Shown one piece after another: positions 23,632-34,305 of a stretch of 64,000 bases of DNA; the first letter of the stretch is position 1; every line of letters begins with the position of its first letter. Origin of the DNA: Bryum argenteum. Its lineage: Eukaryota; Streptophyta; Bryopsida; Bryales; Bryaceae. The notes under the pieces were generated by a model. The model made no database searches, was not told the origin of the DNA, and saw only the letters and a program-made list of their open reading frames with translations. Both the position numbers and the translations under genes were made by a program. Location of the stretch: NCBI GenBank assembly GCA_037043015.1, contig CM073323.1, forward strand, positions 9,979,758 to 10,043,757, read 5' to 3'.

Positions 23632-26432
23632 ATGGCGGAGGCGCATTTGTTCGAGGAATTCAGCACATCGCGTGCGGTCCCCATCCGCACTGCGATCCTC
23701 GTGAAGGATTCCGACGACTCTTCAAACTTGCGCCTACGAAGGTCCAAGAACTTTCTTCATTTCTCCATTCTTGGCAAGCTAATGTGGGAGCCTTAATGTG
23801 TGTTGATCTGTGCAGGGAAGGTGGCCATACTCGCGCTGTTTGGAACAATCTCTTATCCGCATTTCTGCCCGAGGCAAGCTATCAATCATATGCATTTATG
23901 CAACATTCACTACTCTGGTTCCGTTGATGAGCATTTTGTTTTGTGACATTTTGCAGGGCTATCCTCACAGCGTCACACCAGATTACCTCCCCTTTCAAAC
24001 ATGGGACACATTACAGGTTCGCATTCTCGTTGACAAAGTGATTTGATTTCAAGACCTTTCGCGGATTCTTAATGAAGTGCGCATTTTTTGACTCACAGGG
24101 CTTGTCTACATACATCCGCAGCATGCTATCGACGCAAGTAAGATCGCGTTTCTTCGTGAATCATGTAGAATAGGAGTTAACTATAGTATGATAATTTTGT
24201 TTGGATTTGGAGTACATGAGCTTGAGGAGGTCTAGGGTTTTGCATTACAGGTCCTCTTGGGCGGCCTTGGGGTTGGAGAAACAACTGCTACAGCAGTAGG
24301 CGCCACTTTCCAGGTACATTGATGCATGGACTTTGTTGCATGAGTGCCCTCAAAGTTCTTTGGAATGACAGATCCTTTGTCTTTTAGGCAATATTGTTGA
24401 TTGTAGTTCTTAATCAGTGGTATTATGTCGGCATAAACATGAAAGAATAGGTGAAACGAATTCTTCATTTACACCATTTTGAGGCATGGAGTTCGTCTTC
24501 TTCCTCGTTGAACGGGGATCAATGGAACGATGTGCTGAGGATCTTATGCTTGAATGTGGCAGTGGTTTTTGCGGGACTTCACTGGCATGTTGGGGAGTAT
24601 TCTCTTCACGCTACATCAAGTACGTGAAGAACTAAGCATTTGCACTCTGGCTTCATATCGGTTCGCCGGCATTCCTTATTGACGTTGCAAGTGGATGTTG
24701 GACTTGCAGGGATCCAACTTAGACAGTAGTGCCAAGCAATGGCGTCTAGCAGCAGACCTACTGAATGACGTTGGTAAGTTGCAGTTTCTCTTACTCAAGT
24801 TCAAGCACGATGTTGCTACCTACAGCTTCATAAAAATTACATATCCTTTCTTGTGCAGGAATGTTGATGGATCTCGTATCGCCACTATTTCCAGGCGCCT
24901 TTGTGACGATTCTGTGCATCGGCAGCATGGCTAGATCAGTTAGTAAGCTTACTTCCGCCTCCCGCATTATGTATTTTGCTCGGTGATCACTTCTGAAATT
25001 GGAAAGTGTCAATGCAGCTGGGGTAGCGAGTGGAGCAACACGAGCTGCGTTGACTCAGCACTTCGCTTTACGGAAGAATGCTGCAGATGTTTCTGCGAAG
25101 GTAATAGCTCGTCAACTCAAAGTCTCCACAGAAACCATTTGTCATCATAGTTGCATTGCCTTCGAGGATCTGTTCTTAGTGAAGAGCACTAGTTCTCTTT
25201 CGATGAGAATATTGATTTAGATGAATGAAACTCAATGTGATTTGCAGGAGGGGAGTCAAGAGACTGCTGCAACCATGGTTGGGATGCTATTAGGCATGGT
25301 TTTAGCTCGCTTAACAGCAGGAAATGTGGTTGCTCTTTGGGTTTCCTTTCTCCTCCTCACGGCTTTCCACATGTATGGTGAGTCTATTCTGCTTGCTCCA
25401 GCTTCCAATCTGTCAATTCATGGCTCTTCGTGTAGGAAAGCGTACGATGAACATGATAGTCACTGCGGGAATTAATACTTTCTGGTGGCCAGCAAATTAC
25501 AGGGCAGTGCGCTCGCTCTGTTTGACGAGCTTGAATGCGGAAAGAACCTCAATTCTTCTGAGCGTTTTCAGAGAAGGCAGAAAAGGTGCTCCACTCCGTT
25601 CTTGATGACCTTCTGCACTTTCCCTTCTTATACTGAACGTCGCAAGTATTTCAAAGTCAGTCGATTGATTCACGATTTGATTGGTCCAGTACCCACTCCG
25701 AGAGAAGTAGCAAATCAAGAACACCTACTTCCACAACTCCCCATGCTTTCTCGTACTGGAGATGCATGGTTGCCGAAGTCCGTGCTATTTGGCATTCAAA
25801 TCTCCTCTCTGAAGTTGGCTAATGGGTTAGTGACGATCTCAGACATCACCCAAACTCTACTCATCTACGCTATCGAGTAACAATAATAAGATCGAGTAAT
25901 TTCTATCTCTATATAGTAGTCGAGAGATAAATTAATACCTCGTTGTGGAGGTTCTTGCAGCTGGAGTGGTTTCCCATCGTTGGTCGAGCGCTATTCAAGA
26001 GGTATGAACATTGCCTTGTACAAAATTGCATTCCAAAAGTAACTACAGACCTAATTGAACATTCATTTGCTACACAGATCCATATCTATTGGTGCCTGAA
26101 GGCGGAAATGTGCACGTCGTACTGCACAAAACAGCAACTCCTCGGGACCTTCTGCGAGCGTATGTACACGCTCTTTGTTTAGCACGAGCACCAAGTCAAC
26201 AATCAGAGGAAAATGCTATCTCATGGATGGAGAAGAACTACAGTGTGTTCATAGACTCCGTAAGCTGATCCTACCTTTTCTGTATCTGCTAGAACCCTTT
26301 TTTTGGGCCGAAATTAACCATGATAAGCACTTGTTTTTGCAGCTTGGAAAAGCTGGCTGGACCACGGACCGTATTCTGGTAGTTTCCAGCGAATGGCGAG
26401 CAGAGTGGCTCAATGCTCACAAGCAGGAGTAA
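23632..26432 (+). CDS. RUS3: ROOT UV-B SENSITIVE family protein (DUF647), RUS3-like
   Basis: Member of the RUS/DUF647 family, linked in Arabidopsis to early seedling UV-B response and vitamin B6 homeostasis. Fifteen exons fit with matching phases: 23632-23741, 23816-23873, 23957-24016, 24099-24137, 24251-24313, 24563-24619, 24710-24773, 24859-24942, 25018-25100, 25248-25377, 25493-25585, 25690-25825, 25961-26001, 26078-26259 and 26343-26432, giving 429 aa. Diagnostic blocks in order are FLPEGYPHSVTPDYLPFQ, LGGLGVGETTATAVGATFQ, WFLRDFTGMLG, GSNLDSSAKQWRLAADL, TGVASGATRAALTQHFALR, KEGSQETAAT, ANYRAVRSLCLTSLN and, near the end, GKAGWTTDRILVV. Overall order and length agree best with RUS3. Intron 2 starts with GC, not GT. 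The end of exon 1 is the least certain border; the first about 37 residues are poorly conserved. Confidence 0.93.
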
Positions 26433-27455
26433 TTACTGCATTAAAGAGGCCCATGCTGTTTGCGGAGCTTCACTCTTATTAACATGGAGATGGCAAAGCC
26501 TGTCCGACACACTTATCTTCGAAGACTCAGGTTAAATTTGTGATGTTGATAATTGTGAGCTCACAGACGGAGGGTGAGATGCTGACAGTGTTAAGCTGTT
26601 ATTGGCATCCACTTTCTTTAAGTAATGCGCCGGTTGTAAAGGATTCAGTAGTACCAGTATTGTTGTGCAAATTGTGTCAGCTGCTGCATGGATTGCGCCG
26701 TTTATGTTAAAATGTCATACAGTAGAGAGCAACTGTGCACGACTATTGACACAAGATTTAACGTTTTTTCTCTGGAGCTGCCCTCGTCTTTCTCATATGA
26801 AAGTGATGATTCATATACTTGTTGTTAGGTGGACCTGTCATAGTCTCAAGCTTTAGAGAAGGCGTGCGGGTTTCACTCTATTTTCGATGACCTTTTCCTT
26901 TGAAAGACCTTATCCATGAAAGCTGACAAATGAAGATTGCGTCTTATTCACTTTATTTCACTTCTTGAAGGCTCCCATGGAATGTAGGTTGTAATGGCAT
27001 TCTGTTATGCGTACATCAAAAGATGCACTTTGTTCTGTGACTCGGGGTATTCTTAAAATGGGGATAGTGTGACTCGCAGTTATGCTCGTTGTGACATGAT
27101 TTTATAAAATATCTTTCGGTATACACAATATTACGAAGCTTCCATGACCACCATTTCATCACAACATTGGTAAACATATATGAGGACAATCATATGCCTC
27201 ACTTTTTTGACATCACTTAGTGTGCAATTGAGTGATTTACAGTCATACATGTGCACATGTATCACCAAAGAATTGGTCGTGCCTTAAACCATCGCAAAGG
27301 ATTCTTCATTTGCAATTATTCTTGCAGCTCTCCATACAATTATTGTTAATGAGTTAAACCCACTACATTTCTACAACTAAAGAAAGAGGTGAACTTATAC
27401 ACAAGCTACATATACAACACACAAGATGAGAGACTTTTTGCAGAACATGAAATAA
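26433..27455. other. Convergent 3' regions of RUS3 and VTI1
   Basis: About 1 kb between two stop codons facing each other. Presumably both 3' untranslated regions; no other gene-like signal seen. Confidence 0.5.
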
Positions 27456-29568
27456 TCACCGCGTCACTTTCACATATATCACCAAAATGATGGCCAAGAT
27501 GAGCACACTGATGATGCTTCCCATGATCCACTTGTTCCGTGACAGACGGCGAGTCATGGAGTTGAGAATCCGCCGACTCTTCCCGATGTTGTCATCCACA
27601 CCATGCAACTGCATCCCACGCACTCACAACAATCAACCAATTGATCCCAAGGTATGCTGGACGCCTCAAAATGGTAATAGTTTCTGATCGTGTACTGGAT
27701 GATAGTTTTCAAACATCACCTGCTGCTGCTGAAGGATCTAAAATGGCTTCAAATGAAACTTTGATTCTTACTAACTGTACATGAAATACAGACTACGCAT
27801 TTCTTGGTACATTGAAATCCTCGTGCATTTGTCTACAAAATGTAGGAGATAGGCCCAGCCGCAGAAAGCACCAATTGAGTGCCCCTCAAAATGAAACTAC
27901 GCATGAAACTTCGCACGAGACTTCTACTCTTGATAAGTATCCATAATATTCGGATTACCTATGTTTTGATGCATTGAAATCCTCTTGCATTTACCTCCAA
28001 GAGTATTTGACAATTCTAATGTAAGGAGATAGGTGCAGTGGCGAAAGTCACCATTTTAAGTGTATGTAGCAACGTACCGTGTCATGGGCGTGAAGAAGAG
28101 TTTGTCTTTGTGACGCAAGATCTTGCAGGATCGACACTCCCAGATCCTCGGTTTCCAACAAAGTCCGCTTACTCTCCTTGATCCTCTCACCAGACTGATT
28201 CAGTCGCTCTGTAGACATCAGCAGTCGGCCTCTTTGATCGTGGCTGGGCTGTATAACACACAACTTCGTGAGTTTCCATTTGAGGTTACGAACAATATCT
28301 GACCTTGTACTAAACTTCAAGTCCACAAGATGAAGATGATGACTAAATCATTGCTAGGATTTGGCTTCTGTCAAAAGAAGAAATATATGCAAACCACCGA
28401 CAGAGAAGTAAGCTATCTTGCATCAAGTTTGACTGTATGGGTGCAATTGGTAATTGTATGCATGCACTTCGGAAATGTGAGAGCTTCGGTGCTCACGTTC
28501 ACATAGTCGCCCCTTCCAGTTTCCAGAAGATCATCTCTAGCTGAAGCAGCATCCGTTGATGCTGATTTCTTGACATCTCGCTTCAAGTTCGTCAAGTCCG
28601 ACTTGTACTCTCTCAGCTTGGCTAGTAACATGGCTTTCTCCGTTGGAGGCAAGCTCCTGGCCTCTAGATCCATGCGACGAATCTGCACATCAACAATTCC
28701 TAGTCCCAGTCAACGATCCGGCATACCATTGTACATCAGCTCACATTCTCTTTGAAAATTTGGTCGATTTCCAATTCATAATCTACAGATCACATGATTA
28801 ACACCTAGGTAACATGTAGATAGTACCGATTGATTTGGACTGAGCATCACGTGAGTATCGGTGCCGAATAAATATAACAAAGTGAAAATAATAGCTAAAT
28901 GATAATAGAAACTCTGGTCCAGTTAACAATTGAGGAGATTGCCATTACAGTAAACCTATTCGATTCTAGACACTGTTGCAATCATAGCTGTAAGTATCAA
29001 GCCGCTCGATATTGCATACACATGTGATTGGCATTCAAGTCTAAATTCTTTATTTTAACCGATTCAAAACCTAATGATAACCAAGTATGACATTATCACC
29101 CGAATATGACGTCGAAATACCCGAGGGGACCGAATACTTCCAAGATAATAACTGGATGATCATATAAACTTCCTATTCCCTGGTCCCAGTTTTTGAGTTA
29201 GGCGATTGCCATTCCAGTGAAGCTAACCATTTCTAGTAAGTGTGTATTCTCAACTGTAAGTTCAAAGAAAGTTGTATACACATCAGTGGCATCACCTCAC
29301 AGATGGTGGGAAAGAAGAGCATACCAGTGAATCTGCTTCATCGAGCCCAGTCTTGAGCTCCGTAAGCTTGTGTTTCTTTTCCTCTACACTCAGGAACAAG
29401 AACAAAAACGTCAACTCTCCTCACACACACCCACAGGAAACCCTGATTTTCTACAGAAGGGAGCCTTTTCTTACCGCCATGAAGGGCAGGAACGGAGGTG
29501 CACTTCCGAGAAAGGTTCGCTGACAGCTCGCAGTACTGCCTCTCGTAGCCATCGAATATCTCACTCAT
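27456..29568 (-). CDS. VTI1: VTI1-type Qb-SNARE (vesicle transport v-SNARE)
   Basis: Membrane-anchored SNARE of the VTI1 family, which drives fusion in trans-Golgi, prevacuolar and vacuolar traffic. Five exons (29568-29475, 29383-29325, 28682-28503, 28248-28078, 27608-27456) join in phase to 218 aa, close to the roughly 220 aa of Arabidopsis VTI11/12. The N-terminal Habc region begins MSEIFDGYERQYCELSANLS and continues with RRMDLEARSLPP and LREYKSDLTNLK. The SNARE motif runs from RGRLLMSTERL through VSILQDLASQRQTLLHAHD to DDNIGKSRRILNSMTRRL. The C-terminal anchor follows NKWIMGS and is about 20 hydrophobic residues ending VKVTR. The start is the conserved Met; an in-frame upstream stretch exists but lacks family similarity. 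The gene converges on RUS3 and has a triplicated sequence just upstream of its start. Confidence 0.95.
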
Positions 29569-29599
29569 GATGATCGCAACCCTAAATCCAGGAACCACT

Positions 29600-30030
29600 C
29601 ACCAATTTAAAAACTGATCACGAACTTCATTGTGGGTTACTCTTGGACCTGATGAATAAACCAAACCCAAGTAACAATGGTGGGAATTGCGTACCTGGGA
29701 ATAAGGAGTCACAGCTCTGATCCAAACCCCTAGTGAGAAATTGATCACGCATATTTTTGTGGGTTACTCATAAACCTAAAGAATGTATGAAACCCAATTG
29801 AGAGAACCCAAGAAACAGTGGTGGGGATCACGTAGAAGGGACTGAAACCCCAGCCTTGAAATTGAAGTTTGTAGGTGCAGAAACCGAAGGAGAGGAAGCG
29901 TGAGTAGGATTGATCACGGACTTTTTTGTGCGTTACTCTCAAACCTAAAGACCCAATCGACGAAATCAGAGAAAAAGTGGTAACAATTGCCTACCTGAGC
30001 AGCCGGATTGAGCCTTCAGCTGTGGAATCG
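29600..30030. repeat. Three diverged direct repeats upstream of VTI1
   Basis: Units begin near 29618, 29743 and 29912 with 'gatcacg', then 'tttgtgggttactc', 'aaacctaaag', 'gtggtgg' and a segment that on the minus strand reads as a splice donor (for example CAGGTACGCAATTCC and CAGGTAGGCAATTG). Because VTI1 is transcribed leftward, these could be duplicated 5' leader exon/donor units. Confidence 0.6.
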
Positions 30031-30589
30031 AGGTTTGTGGGTGCAGGAATCGAAGGTGAGCAAGACTGGCGTGGTGATTGCAGTGACCTTCCTTCTTCGA
30101 AGCTACGGCTGGCGAGTCACCTTCTCCATAACAGGTGGCGGAGCATTAGTCATCCATTCATCGGATGATTTTCATCAGTTTGATGAATGTTTGCCGATTG
30201 TTGCGTTGGGGATTGCAGGGGCCGTTGGATGTGCGGCTTGCATCTCGGCCGTCGGTGTCGTTGGGAATGTGAAATTTTGGGATTCTTAGTCCCCCAGATG
30301 CGTTGAATGTTGTAGATAAACTTTGAGATCGCTTTTGAAGCCTTTCTTGACTTGGATTTTATGAATGTTACCATTGAATGAAGTTTGGACCTTGAGGTCT
30401 AAGATAAAGTTGTAACAATGTATTAAAAATTGTTTCCTTTCCAAAGTTTGTCAAAGGTTGGAAAAAAAATTGCGCTTGGAAACTTATGGTAGAATGAGTT
30501 TGATTAGCTAAAAATTAGCTAATTCTATGTTGTATTAGCTTGGTACTCAATTATTAAGTTCAATCTAAGATGGAATGAATTTATGACAT
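30031..30589. other. Intergenic, nothing recognised
   Basis: A frame of about 90 codons at 30008-30289 has no family-like features; I do not call it a gene. Confidence 0.4.
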
Positions 30590-31045
30590 GATAGATAGAT
30601 AGAAACTATGATCCCCGTTTCTAAAGGGCCGGCGTGAATGAAGTGTATGTTCGTAATGCAAATATTCCGATGGCCACCGGACAAGGGGAAATTGGAACAA
30701 TAATACTTCCCCCCTCTCAAGGGTGGACACTATAACTACGCTAGATTTTAGCTAGTTACGAGTGCCTTGAGGATACTTGAGATAGATAGATAGAAACTCC
30801 GGTCCCTTTATAAGGGGCCGGCGTGAATGAAGTGTCCGTTTGTAATGCTAATATCCCAATGGCCACCGGATGAAGATACTTGACATAGTATCCTCCCAAA
30901 AGGCTTTGAGGTACCCATACAACAAGGTCCAAAGACCCCCCACAATAGTTGGGTGGACTATAGTGGTGAGCAACACGCTGGCATGGAGAATATAACCCGC
31001 GACCTCCTCAATGGGGGCCATGAGCCCAAACCACCAAGCCAAGGC
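30590..31045 (-). mobile_element. Two tRNA-derived SINE copies, head to tail (one truncated, one internally deleted)
   Basis: On the minus strand a copy begins at 31045 with the tRNA-like head (GCCTTGGCTTGGTGG, box B-like GGTCGCGGGTTATATTC) and runs to a GATAGATAGATAG-complement tail at about 30781. Relative to other copies it lacks about 100 bp internally. A second copy, missing its head, follows to 30590 with its own tail. The conserved body words 'ggccaccgga', 'cgctag' and 'gatacttgacatag' identify the family. Confidence 0.85.
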
Positions 31046-32219
31046 TTGAGGTGCTTAGAATTTATGGCATGCATTTTGTGTAGGGGTTTTTATTTTATTT
31101 ACTTATGCAACATGGGACAACATTTACTATTCCATTTCACTTTGTGATTTCAATCTTATTCTCCACACATTGTTCATATTATTGTGCTTTTAGAATTAAT
31201 TAGAACAACTTTAGAGTCGGAGGTTTTCTAGGTTAGAAAACTACTATGCTACATTTGCAAATATGATAGATTTTAATAAAAATAATTAGAAAATAACACA
31301 TGGTCCTTGGGGAGTTGTACCTTCTTTATAGATCGAATGTCTTTCACATTATATATTGTAGTAGATTCAAGTTCAACATATGTGAATTTTTGTAGGATAG
31401 AAGTCTTCAGCTGATCTGAGATGTTGTGACATTGTAATTACAATAAATTAAAATTTACAATTGTTAGCGAATGTGAGACTAACTTGTTGTAGTTAAAGTT
31501 CATCATTTTCTTTAGTTTACAAACTTTTCTACAATTTTTTGAGTTTAGAATGCTCTTAATACCTATCTATAAGATCTATCTCTCCAAGAAAATAACCTTG
31601 ATATTTGACTAGATTCTTACGTATTCATTCACAATTTTTGGGCTTTGAACCAATATGTTTAAGCTCAAACATCTAAAACCAAATTGGCAATGTACCTTAC
31701 TTACAAGGCCACTTTAGTTGGTTGCCATGAATCCTGAAAACTTATGGTTTAGAGATTTATGTTATTTGTATATGGAGTATTCAAATTCATTGCAATATCT
31801 TTATTGAATATAAAATTTTGTATTCTGATTGTTATTTGACGCTAAATTATCAAACTCAATAATAAGTAGAATAACTAAGATTATTAATTTACGCAAAACT
31901 GATTTTCATGACGTACAATAAGTTTGTTGAAATATTGTACAACCAAGATTTGAATAGCCTACTTCTATTTACATGAGGAAGGTAGCAACTAGATCCGCCC
32001 AAAATAATTTATTCGGCACAATATTTAGGTCTAAAATTTGCATGACAATTTCATTGTAAGCGCTTGTTGATGTCATTCTTTTGGCAACCCACCACCACAA
32101 CATAATTCTTTTTTTTTTGATTTTGATGAATACTTTACATCAAAAGTATGAGCTTATATAATTGTTGTGTCCCTCAAAGAATTAACTATTTAGATTGTAC
32201 CAAACGGAGGTATAAAACA
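31046..32219. other. AT-rich intergenic, nothing recognised
   Basis: No gene-like frame or clear repeat. Confidence 0.5.
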
Positions 32220-33110
32220 AATCATCACCAGAAGGAATATACGGTCAAATATACTTGTTGTAGGTCATGTGGGCTGAAATTTGAGTCATGAGGCCTCATC
32301 GATCGAGAGATCTTAATGTATTATTATTTTAAAAAAAAATCTAAATTTTCATCATCTTCACTTTGAGGTGGAAATGCTACTAATATACCTTTAGCACTGA
32401 AGAATCCACCAATTAAAAATATATTCACCTTTATCTCAATAACACCTTCATTCTAAAAAAAACTATTAAAGGAATTATATAGCTCAAATGATAGCCTTGT
32501 AATGGTGAAAACTGCCTCAAAATCTATAAAGGAAAAAAAGTCCAAACCTAAACCTCTTGAACTAAAATGCATGCCATGTCTTTCTCAAATCTTGGATGAT
32601 ATTAAGGTATCTACCTCTATAATTAGGTTCAAATTAGAGTTCAACCCAACAAACAAAGTTGAAATCCAACAGTGGATGAATGAGAATCAACTTCCCAAAA
32701 ATCGTGTACTTTCTAAAAAAATTCAATATATAAAAATCACTCTAAATCCAATACCTAAAATATTCAAATCATGAATCTTCCAATTGCAAAGTTGTTCGAT
32801 TTAATCTTAAGATAATATTTATACAAAGTAAAATCCTAAAAACTAAAGTAGAGTTCACATAATTGACTTCCAATGGTAAAACATGCCTAGTGTTTCAAAA
32901 CCTAAAAACAAGAATTGCCTCAGAAAAAATGCATGCCATCAATTCACAATTCTTTGTATGGGTTTGCAATTTTAATCACACAAACTAGACTTGATTAGGG
33001 ACCTAACCTAAGTGATTTCATCCAAAATGAACCTCACATAAAGAAGCTATAACTCTTCAAAGTTCTTGCCTTCCATCCAAAGTGTAGTTTTTCTACATTC
33101 GGCACGTTTA
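32220..33110 (+). repeat. Dispersed repeat, copy 2
   Basis: Collinear with 7080-7890 (see that entry): the same landmark words in the same order, heavily diverged. A 90-codon open stretch at 32502-32774 lies in it but has no counterpart in copy 1, so it is not called as a gene. Confidence 0.6.
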
Positions 33111-33233
33111 CGGAGAACCTCCTTGTCAAAAAGTGATTAACTTGAAAACTTTCACTCTACTTCGTGTAGATAATAGGTACATTCCAAACTCCCTCTTCTG
33201 TCAATATGCCAACCAAACTCAAGGGCAACACAA

Positions 33234-33576
33234 GCCTTGGCTTGGTGGTTAGGGCTCATGGCCCCCAATGAGGAGGTCGTGGGTTCTATCCCCCATGCCG
33301 ACGTGGTGCTCAACACTATAATCCACCCAACTATTGTGGGGGGTCCTTGGACCTTGTTGTATGATACCTCAAATCCCTTTAGGAAGATACTATGTCAAGT
33401 ATCTTTAAGGCACTATTAACTAGCTAGAAACTAGCGTAGTTATGGTGTCCATCCCGGAAATGGGGAAGTAATATTGTTCCAATTTCCCCTTGGTCGGTGG
33501 CCATCAGGTCATTAGCATTACGAACGAACACTTCATTCTTCCTTAAATAGGGACCAAAGTTTCTATCTATCTATCC
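33234..33576 (+). mobile_element. tRNA-derived SINE, full-length copy
   Basis: Best copy in the window, about 343 bp. The head GCCTTGGCTTGGTGGTTAGG resembles a pol III A box, and GTCGTGGGTTCTATCCCC a B box. The body holds 'cttggaccttgttgta', 'gatactatgtcaagtatctt', 'aactagctagaaactagcg' and 'ggtggccatcagg'. The 3' end is a TCTATCTATCTATC tail, not poly(A). It contains a chance 60-codon frame that should not be annotated. Confidence 0.88.
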
Positions 33577-33832
33577 AACCGAGCTCATAGCCTCTTCTCT
33601 CCAATACTGTCCTTCCTCGACGGAACAACCTTAAACTCCAACAACAAAGGAATAAAGACGGCACCTACAAAATATCTGAAAAATGAAAAAGCCTCTCACA
33701 TGCATATTTACATTTTCCAAGTAGCCAATAAACAAAACTCTCACAATATCCACTTTTTTCTTTTAATTTTCCCCATTAAATCTATTTCACCCAAATAGGA
33801 GCCAAGCCAAAGACAAAGAGGGTCAGGTGGCC

Positions 33833-34305
33833 ATGCAGGAGGAGTAGGGGCTATCGAAGCTATCCTGGACGGGCCAATGGGGAGGCTCCGGCCATCCGAT
33901 TGGCTGCCGCTCACCCACTTGCGGCACGGCAATTGCGGTGAGTGGCTTGAAAGCTACCGGGGCCCACCGGGGACCAATGGGGCGCCAGTAAGCTACCGGG
34001 GCCCACCGGGGGCCAATGGGGCGCCAGTAGGATCAGACTCTGGCAAGGGATTGGCTGGCTGGCTCAGCCAATGCGGAGAGATATTCTGATATTATAATCA
34101 GGTACTGATATTTCGCATGCAAGGCGTGAAGTTGGCCACCACGTCTGCTGCCCGGGTCATGCTGCCCGTGGCCCGACAAAATTTTGTGGAAAGCGTTAGT
34201 TACTATTTGTTGCCAAGTTACGAGATCTTTCTTCAGACATCGGATCAAGGTAAATCAGTGCTACGAGCGTTTCTGGGGAGGGGTAAAGAGCCCCTAAATT
34301 TTTAA
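33833..34305 (+). promoter_or_regulatory. GC-rich island with CCAAT boxes and possible first exon
   Basis: Sharp GC-rich patch (about 33833-34080) inside AT-rich DNA. It has CCAAT in both orientations at least five times (GCCAATGGGG near 33869 and 34012, GACCAATGGGG near 33979, GATTGGCTG near 33899 and 34049, AGCCAATGCGG near 34066) and a 38-bp unit (CTACCGGGGCCCACCGGGG...) repeated twice at 33952-34027. Immediately after it an ATG at 34117 opens a 44-codon stretch rich in Arg/Ser/Ala (KLATTSAARVMLPVAR) that reaches a GT donor-like CAAGGTAAATC at about 34249. This looks like a promoter plus first exon, perhaps of a mitochondrial protein, but no further exon was identified. Confidence 0.3.

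Noticed and set aside
23784..23815. Alternative end of RUS3 exon 1 at 23783 (phase-compatible)
   Set aside because: It would leave a 32-nt intron, too short for plant splicing; the donor at 23742 gives 74 nt.
30008..30289. 93-codon plus-strand frame with a Gly/Ala/Val-rich end
   Set aside because: It overlaps the triplicated leader region of VTI1 and resembles no family; the hydrophobic end is short and isolated.
33237..33419. Frame MAWWLGLMAPNEEVV... and its minus-strand relatives at 30848-31042 and 44489-44695
   Set aside because: All three are chance frames within the head of the same SINE; no stop-free conservation beyond the repeat.
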